Assembly (NCBI RefSeq): GCF_002836055.1
Contig: NZ_PJBS01000316.1
Span: 1-45,746, forward strand
Source: Psychroflexus sp. MES1-P1E
GTDB taxonomy: Bacteria; Bacteroidota; Bacteroidia; Flavobacteriales; Flavobacteriaceae
Direction of reading: 5' to 3'
DNA: 45,746 nucleotides
How positions within the stretch are numbered: position 1 is the stretch's first letter; every line of letters begins with the position of its first letter. Below are positions 17,220 through 26,203 of the stretch, piece by piece. The translations under genes were made by a program, and so were the position numbers. Under the pieces are notes generated by a model. The model was given only the letters and a program-made list of their open reading frames with translations. It did not search any database and was not told where the DNA came from.

Positions 17220-18638
17220 TTGAAACACATTTACTCTTTTCTACTACTAATTTTCATTCAAGCAAACTCATATTCTCAAACTCCGTGTGAAAACGGTTTT
17301 GCTGGACAATATCCCTGTAACGATTTCGATCTAATGTCCCAAATTGACTTAAACACCCTTTCAGCAAATTCTGGAAACGACTCTTGGGGTTGGACAGATC
17401 CTCAAGATGGTAAAGAATATGCCATTATAGGATTGAGCAATGGTACAGCTTTTATAGATATTTCTAATCCAACACAGCCAGTTTATCTCGGCAAGTTACC
17501 TACACACACTCAATCTAGTTCATGGAGAGATATAAAAGTTTACAACAATTATGCTTTTGTCGTTTCGGAGGCCCAAGGACATGGCATGCAAGTCTTCGAC
17601 CTAACCCGACTTCGCAATGTTAGCAATGCACCCACCACTTTCAACAATGATGCACATTACGATGGTATTGGTAGTGCCCATAACATTGTGATCAATCCAG
17701 AAGAGCCTTATGCTTATATTGTTGGTAACCGAAATAGTTATTCAGGAGGCGCTCATATCGTCGATATATCCGATCCTTTAAACCCTGACCTAGCGGGAGG
17801 CTATTCTGGTAGTTCTTACACGCACGATGCTCAAGTTGTCACTTATAATGGGCCTGATCCTGATTATGCTGGTAGAGAAATCTTTTTAGGAAGTAATGAA
17901 GATGAAGTTGTCTTTGTAGATGTTACAGATAAATCAAATCCGACATTGATTTCAGATATTTCCTACAGCAATATAGGATATACTCATCAGGGTTGGTTAA
18001 CAGAAGATCAGAGGTATTTTTTCTTAGGTGATGAACTTGATGAAATGGATTATGGTTTTAATACTAAAACACTAATATTTGATTTAGAAGATCTAGATAA
18101 CCCTATTATTCATCAAGAATATTTCGGCCCAACTTCAGCGATAGATCACAATGGGTACATTAAAGGTGATATATTTTATTTATCAAATTATACCGCAGGC
18201 ATAAGAATGCTAGACATTTCTGGTATTGGTAACGAAGAGGTAAATGAAGTGGGCTTCTTCGATACCTATCCTGAAAATGATAACGATAGTTTTGATGGTA
18301 TGTGGAGCAATTATCCCTATTTTGAAAGCGGTAACATTGTGATAAGTGACATTGACAGAGGGTTCTTTTTAATTAGAAAATCAGGCACACTAGAAACCCC
18401 TGAATTTAAAGATCAAGAATTCAAGATCTTCCCTAATCCTGCATCATCCTATGTTCAAATACAAAACACTCAACAGAACATTCAAAAAATTGAAATTTTC
18501 AATCTTTTAGGTCAAAAAATATTTTCCAAAGATTATCAAGATGAAAAGCAAATTCAAATCAATTTAGATAACTACGAATCTGGTATGTATCTGCTTAAAA
18601 TAAATAATTCTTTCACTCGTAAATTGATCATCAAGTAA
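17220..18638 (+). CDS. Choice-of-anchor-B / LVIVD-repeat secreted protein with T9SS sorting domain
   Basis: This 472-residue protein has a TTG start, with no in-frame ATG or GTG near the signal peptide and an upstream stop at 17190-17192. The signal peptide ends SYSQTPC. Residues about 30-370 hold LVIVD-like beta-propeller repeats (GLSNGTAFIDISNPTQPVYLG, SAHNIVINPEEPYAYIVG, GGAHIVDISDPLNPDLAGGY), the choice-of-anchor-B type. Residues about 398-472 are a T9SS type A sorting domain (FKIFPNPASSYVQI, IFNLLGQKIF, SGMYLLKI, RKLIIK), so it is exported by type IX secretion and attached to the surface or released. Its stop overlaps the next start as TAATG. With MbnP and MbnH downstream, a surface role in copper or redox chemistry is plausible but not shown. 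Confidence 0.88.
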   Translation: MKHIYSFLLLIFIQANSYSQTPCENGFAGQYPCNDFDLMSQIDLNTLSANSGNDSWGWTDPQDGKEYAIIGLSNGTAFIDISNPTQPVYLGKLPTHTQSSSWRDIKVYNNYAFVVSEAQGHGMQVFDLTRLRNVSNAPTTFNNDAHYDGIGSAHNIVINPEEPYAYIVGNRNSYSGGAHIVDISDPLNPDLAGGYSGSSYTHDAQVVTYNGPDPDYAGREIFLGSNEDEVVFVDVTDKSNPTLISDISYSNIGYTHQGWLTEDQRYFFLGDELDEMDYGFNTKTLIFDLEDLDNPIIHQEYFGPTSAIDHNGYIKGDIFYLSNYTAGIRMLDISGIGNEEVNEVGFFDTYPENDNDSFDGMWSNYPYFESGNIVISDIDRGFFLIRKSGTLETPEFKDQEFKIFPNPASSYVQIQNTQQNIQKIEIFNLLGQKIFSKDYQDEKQIQINLDNYESGMYLLKINNSFTRKLIIK

Positions 18639-20005
18639 TGTTTAATAAACTAGTCTTCGTCGTAATTTTAGGATTTATTTTTTCATGCTCGAAAGATGAC
18701 GAATCAGTAATTCCAGAAGGAATTGACGACGAATTTGTTGGTGAGATAGACCTTATTAAGACCATTGGGGGCTCTCAACAAGATGATTTCTTATCTGTAG
18801 TCGCAACTACCGACGGTGGTGTTGCCGCTTTTGGTTTTACGCAAAGTAATGATGGTGACGTCATAGGTAAGCCTTCAACAGATAGCGATTATTGGCTTGT
18901 TAAATTTGACCAAGAGTTAAACATCCAATGGCAAAAGGTATTTGGAGGAAGTGATGACGATAGAGGACAAAGCATAATTCAGACTGATGACGGAGGCTTT
19001 GCTGTCACTGGATTTTCAAGAAGTGATGATGGCGATATTTCTGGGAATTTTGGATTTCAAGATTATTGGGTTGTAAAATTAGATGCTTCAGGTGGTATTC
19101 AATGGGAAAAAAGCATCGGCTTCTCTGGAAATGATAGAGGATATGATATTATACAGACTCAGGATGGCGGCTATTTTGTTACCGGATTTTTAGATGTCAC
19201 AGCATCTGAAGGTGAGGGAAATGATGATTTTGGTAGCTTGAAAACTTCATTAAACCCCAAAGGAGCGAAGCATGGCGTTGGCGAATATTGGGGTGTAAAA
19301 CTAAATGCTGGAGGAGATATGGAGTGGAGACGCTATTTTGGTGGCACCAATAACGACAGAAGTTATGCTGCTATACAAACCCAAGACGGTGGTTATATCC
19401 AAACGGGACATTCTGAAAGTGATGATTTTGATATCGAAAACCCTATAGGAAGTTATGACATCTGGGTGGTCAAAACTTTTGCTGATGGCGTCTTAGATTG
19501 GGAAAAAAGCTTTGGAGGAAGCAGCATTGAAATTGCATTTGACATTATAGAAACCGAAGACAATAACTTTATGCTAGTTGGTGATACTCGGAGTAGTGAT
19601 AGAGATGTTTCGAACCCAAGAGGTAATGCAGATATATGGATCATCAAGTTCGATACGAATGGGAACTTGATATGGGAAAAAACCTATGGTGGACCAGAAT
19701 TCGAATCTGGAAGATCTATTATAGGTATAGGAAATAATGACTATTTTGTAACGAGTAGTTCAAGAAGTAGTACAGATCAATTGGAGACCAACTATGGCTC
19801 CAATGACATTTGGGGAATTATCATAGACGGTAATGGAGACTTAAAGTGGCAAAAAACCATTGGAGGAAGTGGTCTTGACTTTGGGAATGATGCTGCAATA
19901 AATTCTAGCAAGGAGATTTTCGTCGTTGGAAACACGGTTAGCACAGACACAGATTTCTCGACAAATAAGGGTGATAACGATGCTTTTATTATAAAATTAA
20001 AGTGA
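18638..20005 (+). CDS. Seven-repeat beta-propeller lipoprotein
   Basis: This 455-residue lipoprotein has the lipobox GFIFSC with Cys at residue 17. Seven repeats of about 55-60 residues follow the pattern W-K-x-x-GGS-x-x-DD-x-x-x-x-I-x-T-x-DGG-x-x-x-x-G-x-S-x-S-DGD-(n)-D-x-W-V-V-K-x-D, for example QWQKVFGGSDDDRGQSIIQTDDGGF and DWEKSFGGSSIEIAFDIIE in the middle. This fits a seven-bladed propeller with many Asp residues that may bind calcium. Repeat 3 carries an extra loop of about 30 residues (TASEGEGNDDFGSLKTSLN). It has no T9SS tail, so the lipid holds it at the membrane. It overlaps the preceding gene by 1 nt and precedes mbnP by 1 bp. Confidence 0.8.
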   Translation: MFNKLVFVVILGFIFSCSKDDESVIPEGIDDEFVGEIDLIKTIGGSQQDDFLSVVATTDGGVAAFGFTQSNDGDVIGKPSTDSDYWLVKFDQELNIQWQKVFGGSDDDRGQSIIQTDDGGFAVTGFSRSDDGDISGNFGFQDYWVVKLDASGGIQWEKSIGFSGNDRGYDIIQTQDGGYFVTGFLDVTASEGEGNDDFGSLKTSLNPKGAKHGVGEYWGVKLNAGGDMEWRRYFGGTNNDRSYAAIQTQDGGYIQTGHSESDDFDIENPIGSYDIWVVKTFADGVLDWEKSFGGSSIEIAFDIIETEDNNFMLVGDTRSSDRDVSNPRGNADIWIIKFDTNGNLIWEKTYGGPEFESGRSIIGIGNNDYFVTSSSRSSTDQLETNYGSNDIWGIIIDGNGDLKWQKTIGGSGLDFGNDAAINSSKEIFVVGNTVSTDTDFSTNKGDNDAFIIKLK

Positions 20006-20006
20006 T

Positions 20007-20762
20007 ATGAAAAAAATAATTTGCTTGGTTCTTGTTTTAATGTTATCAGTTTCTTGTAAAGACGATGATACCTTAGAGACAACTAGTATAGACATCAGCT
20101 TTGCTAATACGATAAATTCTCAAAACATAGAATTGAGTACCGGAGTTTATCAAACAACATTGGGTGAGTCTTACTCCATCAATGAGCTGAAATATATCAT
20201 CAGTAATATCTCGTTCATTAAGGAGGATGGCGGAATTTTCACTTATCCTGTAGAAGACAGTTATTTTCTAATTGATGAAGAGGTTCCTTCGAGTAAAATT
20301 ATAACCCTAGAAAACATCCCCGTAGCCAACTACAGTAAAATAAAGTTTGGAATAGGTGTAGATCAATCCAACTACCCACTTAATGGAGTAGATAACTTTG
20401 TACCTACAGCAGAAGAAAGCCAAATGCTTTGGAGCTGGTCGGCAGGTTATATCTTTTTTAAAATAGAAGGGGATTATTCTCCCAGTGGTAATCAGCCAGA
20501 TGAGGGTTTTCTTTTTCACATTGGCAGCCATGGCACCAATCTAGATAATTACAAAACTGTAGAGTTATCTTCTAATTTTGGTTTTAATTTTACCGAAAAT
20601 ACTTTAGTATATATCAATGCTGACATACCTAAACTCTTTAATGCGGTCTACGATATCAGGATAGAGGATAAATCTGATATCCAAGTAGATCCTGTGAATG
20701 CTCCAAAAATTGCAGAAAACGCAAGTCAATTATTTTCTTCAATTCCACAGAATAAACGATAA
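20007..20762 (+). CDS. MbnP-like copper-binding lipoprotein
   Basis: This 251-residue lipoprotein has Cys17 in LSVSC. It shows the MbnP family layout: an early ISFANTINSQ, then YSINELKYIISNISF near 56 and the hallmark MLWSWSAGYIFFKIEG at 140-155, followed by LFHIGSHG at about 169-176. In methanotrophs MbnP binds Cu(I) and one of its tryptophans is converted to kynurenine by the partner MbnH. Here Trp142 and Trp144 are candidate modification sites, and His171 and His175 are candidate ligands. The diheme enzyme gene starts 2 bp downstream, so the pair is complete. No methanobactin precursor is nearby. Confidence 0.82.
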   Translation: MKKIICLVLVLMLSVSCKDDDTLETTSIDISFANTINSQNIELSTGVYQTTLGESYSINELKYIISNISFIKEDGGIFTYPVEDSYFLIDEEVPSSKIITLENIPVANYSKIKFGIGVDQSNYPLNGVDNFVPTAEESQMLWSWSAGYIFFKIEGDYSPSGNQPDEGFLFHIGSHGTNLDNYKTVELSSNFGFNFTENTLVYINADIPKLFNAVYDIRIEDKSDIQVDPVNAPKIAENASQLFSSIPQNKR

Positions 20763-20764
20763 AC

Positions 20765-21805
20765 ATGAGTAAATTAATTCTCTGCATGGTATTGATATTA
20801 TGCCTTGCCTGCAGCGGGGATGAGACTAATTATGTTGAAATTTCGGAAAATAAAATATTAGACTTCCCTCAGCCAGATTTCTTTCCTCAACCTGTTTACA
20901 ATTTGGAAGAAAATCCACCTACAGAAAAAGGATTTGAGTTGGGTAAAAAATTATTTTACGACGGAAAGTTATCTTCAACAGGAGTTATTTCTTGTGGATT
21001 TTGTCATGTCCAAGAGTTTTCTTTTACACACCATACCCACGAAGTGAGTCATGGTGTAGATGGTGCTTTAGGAACCAGAAATGCCCAACCTTTAATGAAT
21101 TTGGCTTATTTAGAAGAATTCTCGTGGGACGGTGCAGCCCAACATCTCGATGCTTTTTCCATCATCCCTATCACTACAGATACAGAGATGAATGAAACGG
21201 TGTCTAATGTGATTAACAAACTCAAAAGCGACGAAGTCTATAATGAATTATTTGCTGAAGCATTTAACAATGGAGAGGTAAATACACAAAATATGTTCAG
21301 AGCCTTGTCTCAATTTATGGTGATGATGGTCTCTGCAGATACAAAATATGATAAGGTTTTAGAAGGTAATTCTGTCTTTAGCGAGGAGGAATCTGCCGGT
21401 CAATCCTTATTTGAAGCTAAATGTGCAAGCTGCCATGAGGGTATTCTTTTTACAGATCAATCCTATAGAAACAATGGATTATCCATTGACCTTAGGTACA
21501 ACGATATTGGACGTGAACGCGTCACAGGACTTGAGGAAGATAAGTACAAATTTAAAGTCCCCACCTTAAGAAATATTATGGTCAGTTTACCCTATATGCA
21601 CGATGGACGCTTTCAATCTTTAAAAGAAGTTTTAGATCATTATGACTCCGGAGTTGAATCTACACAAAATTTAGATCCTAGCTTACAACAGGAAATTAGC
21701 TTAGGGATCTCACTCACAGAAATTGAAAAAAACCAACTTATTTCTTTTCTAAAGACCTTAACTGACGACAACTTTTTACTCGACCGGCGATTTTCTGAAT
21801 TTTAA
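20765..21805 (+). CDS. Diheme cytochrome c peroxidase-family protein, MbnH-like
   Basis: This 346-residue lipoprotein (Cys16 in LCLACSG) carries two c-type heme sites, CGFCH at 77-81 and CASCH at 220-224. The fold is that of the bacterial cytochrome c peroxidase/MauG/MbnH superfamily: GKKLFYDGKLS before heme one, GTRNAQPLMNLAYLEEFSWDG after it, and FKVPTLRNIMVSLPYMHDGRFQSLKEVLDHY after heme two. Because it directly follows an MbnP-like gene, it is more likely an MbnH-type enzyme that oxidises a tryptophan on its partner than a general peroxide scavenger. It acts outside the inner membrane. Its TAA shares the TTAA at 21802-21805 with the convergent GH15 gene. Confidence 0.88.
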   Translation: MSKLILCMVLILCLACSGDETNYVEISENKILDFPQPDFFPQPVYNLEENPPTEKGFELGKKLFYDGKLSSTGVISCGFCHVQEFSFTHHTHEVSHGVDGALGTRNAQPLMNLAYLEEFSWDGAAQHLDAFSIIPITTDTEMNETVSNVINKLKSDEVYNELFAEAFNNGEVNTQNMFRALSQFMVMMVSADTKYDKVLEGNSVFSEEESAGQSLFEAKCASCHEGILFTDQSYRNNGLSIDLRYNDIGRERVTGLEEDKYKFKVPTLRNIMVSLPYMHDGRFQSLKEVLDHYDSGVESTQNLDPSLQQEISLGISLTEIEKNQLISFLKTLTDDNFLLDRRFSEF

Positions 21806-23577
21806 GACTTCTCTACTTTAGATAAATTTATAGCCGTTTCTATCAATGCTAAATGAGAATAAGCCTGTGGAAAGTTTCCCAGCAATCGTTTTGTTTTAAA
21901 ATCTATATCCTCACTCATCAATCCTAGGTGATTAGAATAACCGATTAACCTCTCAAATTGTTGCTTAGCGTCTTCCACTTCGCCAATTTTAAACAAACTG
22001 TTGATATACCAAAATGTACATATCGTAAATGATGAACTAGGCAAACCAAAGTCGTCCTTGTTTTTATAGCGATACAGAAGTCCATCATTTGTTAAATGCT
22101 CTCCAATAGCCTTTACTGTACTTATAAACTTTGGATCCTTAGCCTCTATGAAACCATAGGTTTCCATCAATAAAACAGAAGCGTCTAGATCTGTAGAATT
22201 ATAAGATTGAGTAAACGCCTGCATATCTTCATTCCAAGCATTCTCCATAATATCATTACGTATAGCTTTTTCCAAAGTTTTCCAGCGTTCAAGCTTGGAT
22301 GATTTATGAAAGAGTTTTGAGATTTTTATAGCTCTATCTATAGCGACCCAGCATAAGACTTTTGAAAAGGTAAAATGTCGATCTTCAGTCCTGAATTCCC
22401 AGATTCCTTTATCTGGCTCTTGCCAGTGTTTTCCAACTACCCACGCAATCCCTTTTGTAATAGTCCATAACTCTTCTTTATTGTCTAGATCTGATTTGAA
22501 TTTGACTAATTCTTGATAAATGACATCCACCAATATCCCGTAGATATCATTTTGCTTCTGTGCATAAGCCGCATTACCAATTCTCACTGGTTTAGAATCT
22601 TTATAACCAGACAGATGTGTTAAATGCTTTTCCGTCAATTGTTTTTCTTTATTGATTCCATACATGATTTGAAGTTTTTCATTCTTATCTGGAATCAAAT
22701 CTATTATGAATTGCAAATAGCGTTGTATCATTCTTTTGTGACCTAATTGAGAGACTACTTTCACCACCATAGAAGCATCTCTAATCCAACAAAATCTGTA
22801 ATCCCAATTTCTAACCTCCCCTATAGTTTCGGGTAATGAGGTCGTAGCCGCCGCTAGGATTGCTCCCGTTTTATCATAACTCAAAAGCTTAAGAGTCATC
22901 GCGCTTCTTAAAATCATATCATCATAAGTGCCAAACTTGGGCGTCCTAGAACTCCAATTGAGCCAATATTCTTTGGTTGTTTCTAAGTCTAGAGATATAG
23001 ACTCCATGTCGGGCAGCTCTATCTTTTCATTATAAGACAAAAGGAAAAAAGCATCGTTGGTAAGGAAAATTTCATTTGAATTTGCAACGGCCTCTTTGTC
23101 TAAAGAGGTGTAAAGAAACAAGGTATCAAACTCATCGGCTTCCGTAAGACCTACAATAAAATTTTCTTTGATGAATATCTCCGTGTTTCCAAGAGCATAC
23201 TCCAATTTTGGATTGAAATCAACCTTTAGTTTGGGAGTTCCCTTAGTAACTTTCAAATACCTTATGAGTTCTGGAGGGGTGTGATAACTCTTATCTTTTT
23301 TAAGATAACGCGGCAAGAAATCATAGACTTCAAAACTAGCATCTTGGGATGAAAAAGTAGTTTTAAGAATAGAAGTGTCTTTGACATAAACCTGGGATAT
23401 TTCGTAAGAGTCATCCACATGAAAAGCGAATTGGCCTCCCTTCTTCTCATCTAATAATTTTGCGAAAACAGAAGCGGAATCAAATTCTGGTAAACAACAC
23501 CAGTCTATTGATCCTGTTTCAGAAACCAAAGCGGCTGTCCTACAATTTCCTATTATTCCATAGTTAAGATTATTCAT
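21802..23577 (-). CDS. Glycoside hydrolase family 15 protein, probable trehalase or glucoamylase
   Basis: This 591-residue cytosolic protein has no signal peptide. It begins NYGIIGNCRTAALVSETGSIDWCCLPEFDS, the conserved N-terminal motif of bacterial GH15 enzymes, and contains NWDYRFCWIRDASMVV at 257-272, the catalytic-face motif of the (alpha/alpha)6 barrel. Length is normal for GH15. The family includes glucoamylases, glucodextranases and trehalases. Because the gene is divergent from the trehalose synthesis gene, hydrolysis of trehalose is a fair inference. No clear -7 box was seen for this strand in the 80-bp gap. Confidence 0.88.
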   Translation of the reverse strand: MNNLNYGIIGNCRTAALVSETGSIDWCCLPEFDSASVFAKLLDEKKGGQFAFHVDDSYEISQVYVKDTSILKTTFSSQDASFEVYDFLPRYLKKDKSYHTPPELIRYLKVTKGTPKLKVDFNPKLEYALGNTEIFIKENFIVGLTEADEFDTLFLYTSLDKEAVANSNEIFLTNDAFFLLSYNEKIELPDMESISLDLETTKEYWLNWSSRTPKFGTYDDMILRSAMTLKLLSYDKTGAILAAATTSLPETIGEVRNWDYRFCWIRDASMVVKVVSQLGHKRMIQRYLQFIIDLIPDKNEKLQIMYGINKEKQLTEKHLTHLSGYKDSKPVRIGNAAYAQKQNDIYGILVDVIYQELVKFKSDLDNKEELWTITKGIAWVVGKHWQEPDKGIWEFRTEDRHFTFSKVLCWVAIDRAIKISKLFHKSSKLERWKTLEKAIRNDIMENAWNEDMQAFTQSYNSTDLDASVLLMETYGFIEAKDPKFISTVKAIGEHLTNDGLLYRYKNKDDFGLPSSSFTICTFWYINSLFKIGEVEDAKQQFERLIGYSNHLGLMSEDIDFKTKRLLGNFPQAYSHLALIETAINLSKVEKS

Positions 23578-23582
23578 GAATG

Positions 23583-23615
23583 TTGATTTTTTGGGAGATT
23601 AAAATCATATTTTTG
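23583..23615 (+). promoter_or_regulatory. Possible promoter of the trehalose synthesis gene
   Basis: A TTG at 23583-23585 and TATTTTTG at 23608-23615 are separated by 22 nt. Transcription would begin near 23622, about 36 nt before the ATG. Confidence 0.45.
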
Positions 23616-23657
23616 ATTAAATAAAAGGAAATAATACGAGTTTAACAAAGTTTTTTC

Positions 23658-25871
23658 ATGAATAAAATGATAATTGTATCCAATAGGCTACCTCTACAAA
23701 TAAGTATAGAAGATCATCACCTCAAAGTGACGTCGAGTGTGGGCGGACTTGCTACAGGACTTAAATCTGTCCATAAAGAGAGTAATGGAATTTGGATTGG
23801 ATGGTCAGGCCTTACACAAGAGGAACTTACTCCCGAACTTGAGGATAAGGTTAAAGAAGCCGTTCATAAAGAGCAATGCGTGACTGTGGGTCTTACTCAA
23901 AGTGACCTAGACTTATATTACTATGGCTTTAGTAATAGAACATTGTGGCCATTGTTTCATTATTTTATTGAGTTTACAGAGTACGATCCCGAATCTTGGA
24001 ATGCCTATAAACGCGTAAATGAAAAATTTGCGGAAGTAGTTTTAAAACATGCAGAAGATGGTGACCAAATCTGGATACAAGACTACCAACTTTTACTGGT
24101 CCCAGCCCTTGTTAAAGCTAAAAAGCCCAACATTTCTATCGGATTCTTCAATCATATTCCATTTCCTTCTTATGAAATATTCAGAACCTTTCCTAAACGT
24201 AGAGAACTTTTAGAAGGTATGCTTGGTGCCGATTTGATTGGTTTCCATACCTACGATTACGAAAGACACTTTTTAAGTTCTGTAAAACGCATTCTTAGTT
24301 TGGAAGTTAATTTCAACAAAGTTACCTATAACAACAGAATCATAAAGGTGGACTCTTTTCCGATGGGCATCGATTACAAAAAATTTAAAAATGCTGCTCT
24401 TAAGCATGATAAACAAGATGAAAATAATAAAACTGAAATTCAAAAAAGACTAGATCAGCATCTTCAGAAAGAAGTTGGGATGAAAATGGTGCTTTCCGTC
24501 GATAGAATGGACTATACCAAGGGTATCCCAAACAGGTTAAAAGCTTTTGAATATTTTTTGAGGAAATATCCAGAGTTTCAAGAGAAAATAAGACTTGTTA
24601 TGCTGGCGGTCCCTTCACGATCTGAGGTACCTCAGTATCAAAAATTGAAGCAAGAAACCGACGAGCTTGTAGGTAGAATTAATGGTGAATTTTCCACGGT
24701 AAGCTGGACTCCTATTTGGTATTTTTATAGAACCTTACCTTTTGAAAATATAATAGATCTCTACACCTCTTCGGAAGTTGCTTTAATTACTCCTGTAAGA
24801 GACGGTATGAACCTCGTTGCTAAAGAATATGTGGCTACTCGAACCAAAGAGGACGGCGTGCTAGTCCTTAGTGAAATGACTGGGGCCTCAAAAGAACTCA
24901 ATGAAGCTTTGCTTATCAATCCGTTCAATTATGAAGAAATTGCGGACACTCTAAAGCAAGCTTTAGAAATGCCAAAGGCAGAGCAAAAACAAAGAATGAA
25001 AGCACTGCAGAAAAGGGTGTCTAGGTATAGCGTAGAGAAATGGGCTAGTGAATTTATAAACTCTCTTAAACAAGTACATAAAGTTTATAGTATTATCCAA
25101 GCCTCAAAATTGAAATCAAAGGATATAAATAATTTCAAAGAGATATTAAAATCCCCTGAAAAAAAGATGATGTTTTTAGATTACGATGGAACTTTGGTCA
25201 ACTTTACTAAAAACCCTCAAGATGCTAAACCAGATTCTGAACTTTTCCAAATATTAAAAGGACTGGAGAAAATTGAAAATCTCGAGCTTGTGATCATTAG
25301 CGGGAGAGATAAAAAAACGTTGAATGAATGGTTCAAAAACACGTCTTACACACTAGTGTCCGACCATGGGGTTTCCGTACGCGAAAAAGAGCAAACATGG
25401 AAGATCCTAGAGCATTTAAAAACTGATTGGATGGAAGATGTTCTCCCTGTCTTGGAAACTTTTGTGGATAGAACACCGGGAACACTTGTTGAAAAAAAGA
25501 AATTTTCGCTAGCCTGGCATTACCGAGATACGGATATCGAATTAGCTCAAAAGCGAGTTGTAGAAATAAAAACGGTGCTAACTAGTTTTATCTCTAACAC
25601 AGACCTTACCTTGCTAGAAGGAAATAAAGTCATTGAAATAAAAAGCAGCAAAGTTAATAAAGGTAGGGCTTGCAATTATATCTTGGAGCAAAATCCTACT
25701 CAACATGTCTTTGCCATTGGAGATGACTGGACCGATGAATTTATGTTTGAGGAGCTTCCAAGGGACTCACAAACCATAAAGGTAGGTGTTAAAGAAACTA
25801 AGGCTAAATTTTATGTGGCTAGTGTTGAAGATGTGAGGAGCCTCCTAAAAGAACTGCCTACATATAACTAG
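23658..25871 (+). CDS. otsAB: Bifunctional trehalose-6-phosphate synthase/phosphatase
   Basis: This 737-residue fusion makes trehalose in two steps. Residues 1 to about 480 are a GT20 synthase (OtsA): IIVSNRLPL, the donor-loop GG at 29-30, GWSG near 48, WIQDYQL near 139, [15 protein letters not shown] near 165 and [15 protein letters not shown] at 280-294, with the phosphate-binding Arg283 and Lys288, and [13 protein letters not shown] at 381. Residues about 500-737 are a HAD phosphatase (OtsB) with the nucleophile DYDGTLVNF (Asp508, Asp510), [15 protein letters not shown] and [14 protein letters not shown]. Trehalose would serve as an osmoprotectant, fitting the antiporters in the window. 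It is divergent from GH15. Confidence 0.95.
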   Translation: MNKMIIVSNRLPLQISIEDHHLKVTSSVGGLATGLKSVHKESNGIWIGWSGLTQEELTPELEDKVKEAVHKEQCVTVGLTQSDLDLYYYGFSNRTLWPLFHYFIEFTEYDPESWNAYKRVNEKFAEVVLKHAEDGDQIWIQDYQLLLVPALVKAKKPNISIGFFNHIPFPSYEIFRTFPKRRELLEGMLGADLIGFHTYDYERHFLSSVKRILSLEVNFNKVTYNNRIIKVDSFPMGIDYKKFKNAALKHDKQDENNKTEIQKRLDQHLQKEVGMKMVLSVDRMDYTKGIPNRLKAFEYFLRKYPEFQEKIRLVMLAVPSRSEVPQYQKLKQETDELVGRINGEFSTVSWTPIWYFYRTLPFENIIDLYTSSEVALITPVRDGMNLVAKEYVATRTKEDGVLVLSEMTGASKELNEALLINPFNYEEIADTLKQALEMPKAEQKQRMKALQKRVSRYSVEKWASEFINSLKQVHKVYSIIQASKLKSKDINNFKEILKSPEKKMMFLDYDGTLVNFTKNPQDAKPDSELFQILKGLEKIENLELVIISGRDKKTLNEWFKNTSYTLVSDHGVSVREKEQTWKILEHLKTDWMEDVLPVLETFVDRTPGTLVEKKKFSLAWHYRDTDIELAQKRVVEIKTVLTSFISNTDLTLLEGNKVIEIKSSKVNKGRACNYILEQNPTQHVFAIGDDWTDEFMFEELPRDSQTIKVGVKETKAKFYVASVEDVRSLLKELPTYN

Positions 25872-25913
25872 GTTAATAAAAAAGTCTCAAAATCAAAATT
25901 ACTAAACAAACTT

Positions 25914-26153
25914 ATGAGTAAACAAATAAAATTAATTTGGGACTTTAAAGGTCCAAATGCAGAGAAAACGGCGGAACATCACACCATTCATTTGAATGAC
26001 TATTTAAATACAAATTCCATGGATTTGAAAATAACAGGAATAGAGAAGCTAGATGACTTTCAATTTATAGCTTTTATGGTTGTTGAAGAAGTGGACATGA
26101 AAACTGTAAGAGATCGTTTAAAACCTCATAGAGGGCAGGTATATAATAGCTAA
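25914..26153 (+). CDS. Small conserved protein of unknown function
   Basis: This 79-residue soluble protein starts with ATG 42 bp after otsAB, on the same strand. It begins with a beta strand carrying IKLIWDFKGPNAEKTAEHHTIHL, a His-rich segment, and ends MKTVRDRLKPHRGQVYNS. The pattern suggests a small alpha/beta fold. It is probably co-transcribed with otsAB. No named family is recognised, and no function is proposed. Confidence 0.65.
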   Translation: MSKQIKLIWDFKGPNAEKTAEHHTIHLNDYLNTNSMDLKITGIEKLDDFQFIAFMVVEEVDMKTVRDRLKPHRGQVYNS

Positions 26154-26203
26154 CTCACCTCCTAAAAGCAACTAATTTTCGGGTCTAAGTAAATGGATTA
26201 AAA

